Source: a virus
IMG/VR virus record: IMGVR_UViG_3300037258_000793
Span: 1-50,610 of that record
DNA length: 50,610 nt
Strand: one strand, 5' to 3'
The translations under genes and the position numbers were made by a program. Every line of letters begins with the position of its first letter. Within the stretch, counting starts at the first letter, position 1. Shown here in pieces: positions 46,677 to 50,610 of this stretch. The notes under the pieces are model-generated. The model worked only from the letters and a program-made list of their open reading frames with translations, was not told the origin of the DNA and made no database searches.

Positions 46677-47206
46677 CAGGCACCGTCCGGGCGCCACAGC
46701 ACCGTGAACGGCGCCCACTGGGCCAGGGCGGCGACGTCGCTGTCCACATCGGCGCTCAGGTCGACGTCCTCGGGCGTCTCGATCGCGAGCGGGACGTCGT
46801 CGCCTGCGCGCAGCAGCGCCGGAAACTCGCTCTTCACCTCGCAGCCGTCGCCCAGGTAGTAGGTCACCTCGCCGTGGCCGACCTGCCAGGCGCAGTGGTG
46901 CCGGTCGATCAGGATGCTGCGGGAGGGCAGGGCGCGCAGCCACGCGCCGATCTCGGCCGGGTCGGTCGGCGAGACGACGGCCGCGGCCGTTAGGCGCCTG
47001 TTTTCGGCGACCAGCGCGCGGATCGGCTCGGCGAACAGGGCCCGGATCAGCCCATCGCGCTGCGCGAGCAGGCTGTAGAGGCCGTCCAGTGAGATCTTCC
47101 TCGTGCCCAGGTCCGGCACGACGTGCGGGAAGCCGCTGCCGTCGGGGTTGAGCAGTTCGGTGAGGCGCCCGATGGGGCTCATCGGCGGCGGGGTGTCAGG
47201 CGCCAT
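46676..47206 (-). CDS. hypothetical early protein
   Basis: A 176-residue protein from ATG 47206. It has a helical middle (RKISLDGLYSLLAQRDGLIRALFAEPIRALVAENRRLTA) and a strand-rich second half (RSILIDRHHCAWQVGHGEVTYYLGDGCEVKSEFPALL, PFTVLWRPDG). It overlaps its upstream neighbour by 11 bases. No family recognised. Confidence 0.67.
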   Translation of the reverse strand: MAPDTPPPMSPIGRLTELLNPDGSGFPHVVPDLGTRKISLDGLYSLLAQRDGLIRALFAEPIRALVAENRRLTAAAVVSPTDPAEIGAWLRALPSRSILIDRHHCAWQVGHGEVTYYLGDGCEVKSEFPALLRAGDDVPLAIETPEDVDLSADVDSDVAALAQWAPFTVLWRPDGA

Positions 47207-47900
47207 CGGACACCGCCTCGGCCTGCTCGTCGTTCTCCGGCTCGACTGCGAGGTACGTCTCGTAGTCCGGCTCCTCGTCGCCGCCGGTGCACACGGTCTC
47301 GGGCCGGATCCGGTAGCGGCCGTTCTCCTGCGGCCACGAGGGCGCCATGGCGTCGTGCGATGCCCAGCACACGGCGCCCGGCGGCAGGTACCGGCACTCG
47401 TCCGGGTGCAGCAGTTGGTAGGACGGCGCGGGCTCGCCGGTGAACAGGTCCGGCTCGATCTTGCGGATCAGGGTGTGCCAGGGCAGATCGAGTTCGGTCT
47501 GATCGCTCGACCAGCGCCGGGCATGCAGCCGCCGCGCGTAGTGCCGGATGCGCTCGTACTTCTGCTCGGTGGTGTGGCCGTCCCAGCCCGTGTCGCCCGG
47601 CTCGCTCGGCCGCACGTACGTGAACAGGTCCCGGTCGTCCGGGGCGATGTGCCAGGCCAGCTGCCCGCCGGGCGTGTCGATGATGACGACGGCCCAGCCG
47701 GGCTCTTCCGGGTCGGTGTAGCCGATGTGCGAGGGGTGGAGCGCGGCGAGCAGCGCGACGAGGTGGGCGCGCTCGCGGTAGGCGCCGTTGAGCGCGTTGC
47801 GGGCGTCGTCGCGCTCGCGCCAGGCGGTCTCACAGCGATCGGACCACTGCTCGGCGACGGCAGCCCAGTCGGGGTCGCGGTCGACGGGGGTATCAGGCAT
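47196..47900 (-). CDS. hypothetical early protein
   Basis: A 234-residue protein with ribosome site TAGGAG before ATG 47900. A helical start (WAAVAEQWSDRCETAWRERDDARNAL, YRERAHLVALLAALHPSHIGY) is followed by a strand pair (GWAVVIIDTPGGQLAWHIAPDDRDLF) and the phrase GDTGWDGHTTEQKYERIRHYARRL. That phrase also occurs in other actinophage proteins of unknown function. The C-terminal third is mixed, with four Cys. No function can be given. Confidence 0.7.
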   Translation of the reverse strand: MPDTPVDRDPDWAAVAEQWSDRCETAWRERDDARNALNGAYRERAHLVALLAALHPSHIGYTDPEEPGWAVVIIDTPGGQLAWHIAPDDRDLFTYVRPSEPGDTGWDGHTTEQKYERIRHYARRLHARRWSSDQTELDLPWHTLIRKIEPDLFTGEPAPSYQLLHPDECRYLPPGAVCWASHDAMAPSWPQENGRYRIRPETVCTGGDEEPDYETYLAVEPENDEQAEAVSDGA

Positions 47901-47926
47901 GTCATGCTCCTAAGGTGAGACGAGGG

Positions 47927-47961
47927 GCCTGCCGGGCGCCAGTGCGGGACGCCCGGCAGGC
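47927..47961 (-). terminator. perfect 12-bp hairpin
   Basis: GCCTGCCGGGCG at 47927-47938 and its exact complement at 47950-47961 enclose an 11-base loop. It lies downstream of the decapeptide-repeat gene on the minus strand and before the gene at 47900. Confidence 0.65.
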
Positions 47962-48015
47962 GCAGGGAACGCGGCCGCGCCACGGGGAGAGCAGCACGGA
48001 CGCGGAAGAAGACGG

Positions 48016-49365
48016 CTAGTCGGCGTCGGCCACCGGGGGCACCGTCGCGCAGATCAGCCTCACCTGCTCCTGCAGGTCCTCCAGCGTGTTCTGACCCGCG
48101 AACAGCCGGTTCGCCGTGCGCTCGTCCAGCCCCAGGGCCGTGCGCGCGGCGTGCGAGATCTGCACGTGCTCGCGCCCGAATCGCGGCCGCAGCTGCTCCG
48201 GCAGGGACGCCACCTCCACGGCGAAGTCCTCCCGGCGCATGCGGCCGCCGAGCTCGGCGACGACGTGCCCGGCCATGCAGTACGCGGTCCCGCAGTCCGT
48301 CTCGGTGATCCACGAGTTCTGCTCCCAGGTCTCCGGGTGCTCCTCGATCCGCTGCAGGGCCCGCTGCAGGAGCGCCGGGTCGCTCGTCAGCGGGACGCGC
48401 TGAACGAGCGCGCCCCCGGTGACCTCCACCTCGCCGTAGACGCGGACAGTGACGTGCTCGTCGGCGGTCACAGTGCCGGCGCCGGTGTGCAGAACACTGG
48501 AGTAGTCGTGGGCCTCGGTGCGCGGCGACGACGAGCCGTAGGCCTCGGTGCGCGGCGACGACGAGCCGTAGGCCTCGGTGCGCGGCGACGACGAGTCGTA
48601 GGCCTCGGTGATCGGCGACGACGAGTCGTAGGCCTCGGTGATCGGCGACGACGAGTCGTGGGCCTCGGTGCGCGGCGACGACGAGTCGTGGGCCTCGGTG
48701 CGCGGCGACGACGAGTCGTGGGCCTCGGTGATCGGCGACGACGAGTCGTAGGCCTCGGTGATCGGCGACGACGAGCCGTGGGCCACGGTGATCGGCGACG
48801 ACGAGTCGTAGGCCTCGGTGCGCGGCGACGACGAGCCGTAGGCCTCGGTGCGCGGCGACGACGAGCCGTAGGCCTCGGTGCGCGGCGACGACGAGCCGTA
48901 GGCCTCGGTGATCGGCGACGACGAGCCGTAGGCCTCGGTGATCGGCGACGACGAGCCGTAGGCCACGGTGCGCGGCGACGACGAGCCGTAGGCCACGGTG
49001 CGCGGCGACGACGAGTCGTAGGCCTCGGTGATCGGCGACGACGAGTCGTGGGCCACGGTGCGCGGCGACGACGAGTCGTGGGCCACGGTGCGCGGCGACG
49101 ACGAGCCGTAGGCCTCGGTGATCGGCGACGACGAGCCGTAGGCCACGGTGATCGGCGACGACGAGCCGTAGGCCACGGTGATCGGCGACGACGAGCCGTG
49201 GGCCACGAGGGTGGGCGTCGCGGCCCCCTCGACCTTGATCGTGTGGCCGCGCGGGATGTCGGCCGGGATCTCGTAGCGGCCGTCGTTGCTGATGAGCGGG
49301 TAGTCGCTCGCGGCGATGGCGGCCGCGAATGTGATCTGGTCGGTGACGGGCACGTACTGGTACAC
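48016..49365 (-). CDS. decapeptide-repeat protein with DUF6197-like C-terminal domain
   Basis: A 449-residue protein from GTG 49365 (ribosome site AGAGGA). Residues 1-50 (DQITFAAAIAASDYPLISNDGRYEIPADIP) form a short cap. Then come 23 copies of a 10-residue repeat of the form A-(Y/H)-(G/D)-S-S-S-P-(I/R)-T-(E/V), which should build a regular beta-solenoid. After VRVYGEVEVTGG comes a globular domain with LLQRALQRIEEHPETWEQ, DCGTAYCMAGHVVAELGG and HAARTALGLDERTANRLFAGQNTLEDL, resembling DUF6197. A hairpin follows. Function unknown; the solenoid could mimic a surface or DNA, or hold the C-terminal domain at a distance. Confidence 0.8.
   Translation of the reverse strand: MYQYVPVTDQITFAAAIAASDYPLISNDGRYEIPADIPRGHTIKVEGAATPTLVAHGSSSPITVAYGSSSPITVAYGSSSPITEAYGSSSPRTVAHDSSSPRTVAHDSSSPITEAYDSSSPRTVAYGSSSPRTVAYGSSSPITEAYGSSSPITEAYGSSSPRTEAYGSSSPRTEAYGSSSPRTEAYDSSSPITVAHGSSSPITEAYDSSSPITEAHDSSSPRTEAHDSSSPRTEAHDSSSPITEAYDSSSPITEAYDSSSPRTEAYGSSSPRTEAYGSSSPRTEAHDYSSVLHTGAGTVTADEHVTVRVYGEVEVTGGALVQRVPLTSDPALLQRALQRIEEHPETWEQNSWITETDCGTAYCMAGHVVAELGGRMRREDFAVEVASLPEQLRPRFGREHVQISHAARTALGLDERTANRLFAGQNTLEDLQEQVRLICATVPPVADAD
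48511..49200 (-). repeat. 23 tandem 30-bp coding repeats
   Basis: The 30-base unit is repeated 23 times without interruption. All differences fall in four codons, each with just two forms: TAC/CAC, GGC/GAC, ATC/CGC and GAG/GTG (coding strand). All other bases, including silent positions, are identical in every unit. Confidence 0.95.
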
Positions 49366-49402
49366 GGAGATGCGTCCTCTCGGATCGGGTAGGGGATGGT
49401 CA

Positions 49403-49431
49403 GGCCCCGGCCGATTGCGCCGGCCGGGGCC
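49403..49431 (-). terminator. 10-bp hairpin after the Lsr2-like gene
   Basis: GGCCCCGGCC at 49403-49412 pairs exactly with 49422-49431 around a 9-base loop, 12 bases past the stop of the Lsr2-like gene. Confidence 0.65.
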
Positions 49432-49442
49432 GTGTGCGTCGG

Positions 49443-50102
49443 CTATGCCGGGTGCGCGTCGGCGTACGCCGCCAGGACCGGGGCCGGGATCGTGCCGCGC
49501 TCGCCGATCTCGAGGCCGTTCTCCCGGGCCCATGCCCGGATCTCGAGGTTGCGCGTGCGCTCCACGATGGGCGCCGGGGCGGCCGCTTTGGCCTTCTGGC
49601 CGCCGGCGAGCCGCAGGGCCTCGCGGGCCGCGGACAGCTGTGCGGTCAGCCGCTCGACCTGCTCCTGCGCGTCCGCGACCTGCTCGGCGCGCCGGGAGAT
49701 CCCGCGCAGCTCCTCGACCTGGAGCCGGATCTTCGCGGCGAGCGACTGCGCGCGCGCAGGGCCGTCCTTCTCGGCCCACTCCAGCAGCTCGTCGACGGTG
49801 TCGAGGTCCGCGCCGTTGACGACGGCCGTCGGCGTCACCTCGATCACCGGCGACCTGTACCGGCTGGCCGGGGCCATCGGCTTCGGCGTGGGCTTCGGCG
49901 CCTGCACGTTCGCCGGCGTCGGCCGAGCTGCGCGGTTCGCGTCCGCCCGACCGACCGCCGCGGCGATCTGCGCCCGGGTCAGTCCCGTCTCGTCTTCGAC
50001 CAGTTTCAGGTCCTTGCCGTTGCGCACCATCAGGACCGCCTGCGCCTGGTTGGCGGCAAGCGCGGGGCCGCGGTCGGCCCTCGTCGTGTCGGTGGTGGTC
50101 AT
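49443..50102 (-). CDS. Lsr2-like DNA-binding protein with N-terminal helix-turn-helix and coiled coil
   Basis: A 219-residue protein from ATG 50102 (ATGA overlap). Residues 15-55 contain a helix-turn-helix-like stretch (LKLVEDETGLTRAQIAAAVGRADANRAAR). A Pro-rich linker and a coiled coil (LAAKIRLQVEELRGISRRAEQVADAQEQVERLTAQL) follow. The end, EIRAWARENGLEIGERGTIPAPVLAAYADAHPA, matches the DNA-binding domain of Lsr2, the actinobacterial silencer of AT-rich foreign DNA. The AT-hook-like RGR is RGT here. The normal Lsr2 N-terminal dimer domain is absent. It may compete with or modify host silencing. Confidence 0.8.
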   Translation of the reverse strand: MTTTDTTRADRGPALAANQAQAVLMVRNGKDLKLVEDETGLTRAQIAAAVGRADANRAARPTPANVQAPKPTPKPMAPASRYRSPVIEVTPTAVVNGADLDTVDELLEWAEKDGPARAQSLAAKIRLQVEELRGISRRAEQVADAQEQVERLTAQLSAAREALRLAGGQKAKAAAPAPIVERTRNLEIRAWARENGLEIGERGTIPAPVLAAYADAHPA

Positions 50103-50386
50103 CGTCTTCCGTCCTCTGCGTCGTCGGCCTCGGCCTCGTGCTCGTCGATCGCCCGGTCGAACTCGGCCACGAGGTCGATCAGGTCCGGCTGCACCTCCAT
50201 GGCGAGGGCCTGCCGGTTGATCAGGTACTGCGGGCGGCGCAGGACGCGGCGGACCGGCTCGGGCCGACTGACCGGCCGCGGCTGGGCCGGGGGCTGCTTG
50301 TCGCGTTGGCGGCGCTCGTAGGCCAGGTGGCCCGTAGCGCCGAGCACGAGCAGCACGCAGATGATCAGGTAGATCACCGCTCCCAC
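50099..50386 (-). CDS. single-span membrane protein
   Basis: A 95-residue protein from GTG 50386. Residues 2-20 (GAVIYLIICVLLVLGATGHLAY) form a membrane span or signal anchor. A basic Pro/Arg region follows and then an acidic helix (LIDLVAEFDRAIDEHEAEADDAEDG) in the cytoplasm. It overlaps both neighbours by 4-13 bases. Function unknown. Confidence 0.67.
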   Translation of the reverse strand: MGAVIYLIICVLLVLGATGHLAYERRQRDKQPPAQPRPVSRPEPVRRVLRRPQYLINRQALAMEVQPDLIDLVAEFDRAIDEHEAEADDAEDGRR

Positions 50387-50592
50387 CTCGCTGTGGCGCA
50401 GATCGGGCAGCGGTGCGCCCCGTCACCCTCGTGGCAGCGGTCGATGCAGTAGCGGCACCATGGGGTGGCGCGGTGGCGGGCGCGCCCGTCGAACCGCGAG
50501 TCGTCCGGGTCGAACGGCATCGCGCAGCCGGCGCACGTCTCGTCGTCGGCCTCGAGTTCGGGCTCTTCGACGTCGGCGGCCGGGTCGTCCAT
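50374..50592 (-). CDS. small zinc-finger protein
   Basis: A 72-residue protein from ATG 50592. It has three CxxC pairs: ETCAGCAMPFDPDDSRF, WCRYCIDRCHEGDGAHRC and CPICATARW, enough for one or two zinc sites. The acidic N-terminus (DDPAADVEEPELEADD) is flexible. The frame is open upstream to the window edge, so a longer start outside cannot be excluded. The last 18 bases of the window hold nothing else. Confidence 0.72.
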   Translation of the reverse strand: MDDPAADVEEPELEADDETCAGCAMPFDPDDSRFDGRARHRATPWCRYCIDRCHEGDGAHRCPICATARWER

Positions 50593-50610
50593 CCACGGCC
50601 GGGCCGTCGA

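Noticed and set aside
48503-49212. Regular 30-base repeats suggesting a CRISPR array
   Set aside because: Units abut without spacers and are in frame within a long protein; each is a 10-residue coding repeat.
48151-49392. Plus-strand Arg-rich repeat protein (VGLGARRRRA repeats)
   Set aside because: It is the antisense reading of the decapeptide array; no ribosome site and extreme composition.
1-50610. Two separate prophages meeting at the attachment site
   Set aside because: No module is duplicated, and lysis, tail, head, packaging, replication and integration each occur once, so one genome is the simpler reading.

Overview
The window reads as the genome, or nearly all of the genome, of a temperate siphovirus of a high-GC actinomycete (a streptomycete or close relative). 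This rests on the very high GC, many GTG starts, dense 4-base ATGA/GTGA gene overlaps, a complete HK97-type head and long-tail module, and actinophage or actinomycete families such as DUF2637, an Lsr2-like protein, GntR-UTRA and DUF6221-like proteins. No gap between genes exceeds about 300 bases. The two window edges fall in leftward early genes (recT on the left, a zinc-finger gene on the right), so the window may be a circular map opened in the early region. Joining the ends directly does not close the recT frame, so this stays an inference.

Layout. 1-3.7 kb: leftward early genes (repressor-like XRE, excisionase-like protein, three unknowns, RecT annealing protein running off the edge). 3.8-6.3 kb: rightward XRE regulator, membrane protein, tyrosine integrase, and a tRNA-Ala 3' half that acts as the attachment site. 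The tRNA is not restored on the integrase side, which points to attP, that is, the unintegrated form. 6.4-8.8 kb: accessory genes (PH-like protein, GntR regulator with tandem palindromic operators, RsbW-like ATPase and two small proteins). 8.8-10.4 kb: lysis cassette behind a perfect actinobacterial LexA (SOS) box. 10.5-24.6 kb: tail spike, tail tip, tape measure, frameshifted tail chaperones, tail tube, connectors and major capsid. 24.9-30.9 kb: scaffold, MuF, portal, large and small terminase. 30.9-33.3 kb: rightward cassette of glycosyltransferase, methyltransferase and second glycosyltransferase, then an initiator-like tRNA-Met. 33.3-34.5 kb: small regulator with repeated operators. 34.6-38.8 kb: FtsK/TraB-like translocase and DUF2637 (SpdB-like) module resembling actinomycete conjugation genes. 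39.1-50.6 kb: early region with many small genes, a lambda O/P-like replication pair with 22-bp iterons inside the initiator gene, a Phd/YefM-like antitoxin without a toxin, a 23-copy decapeptide-repeat protein and an Lsr2-like protein.

Most notable: a compact three-gene operon (41.8-40.6 kb) starts at a promoter whose spacer is filled by a second perfect LexA box. It ends in a hairpin and encodes, as its last gene, a Tad2 (DUF2829) anti-Thoeris protein. Together with the LexA box at the lysis cassette, and a near-perfect one before the capsid gene, this suggests that host LexA directly times lysis and anti-defence expression. The two partner genes of tad2 are candidates for undescribed anti-defence or SOS-phase functions.
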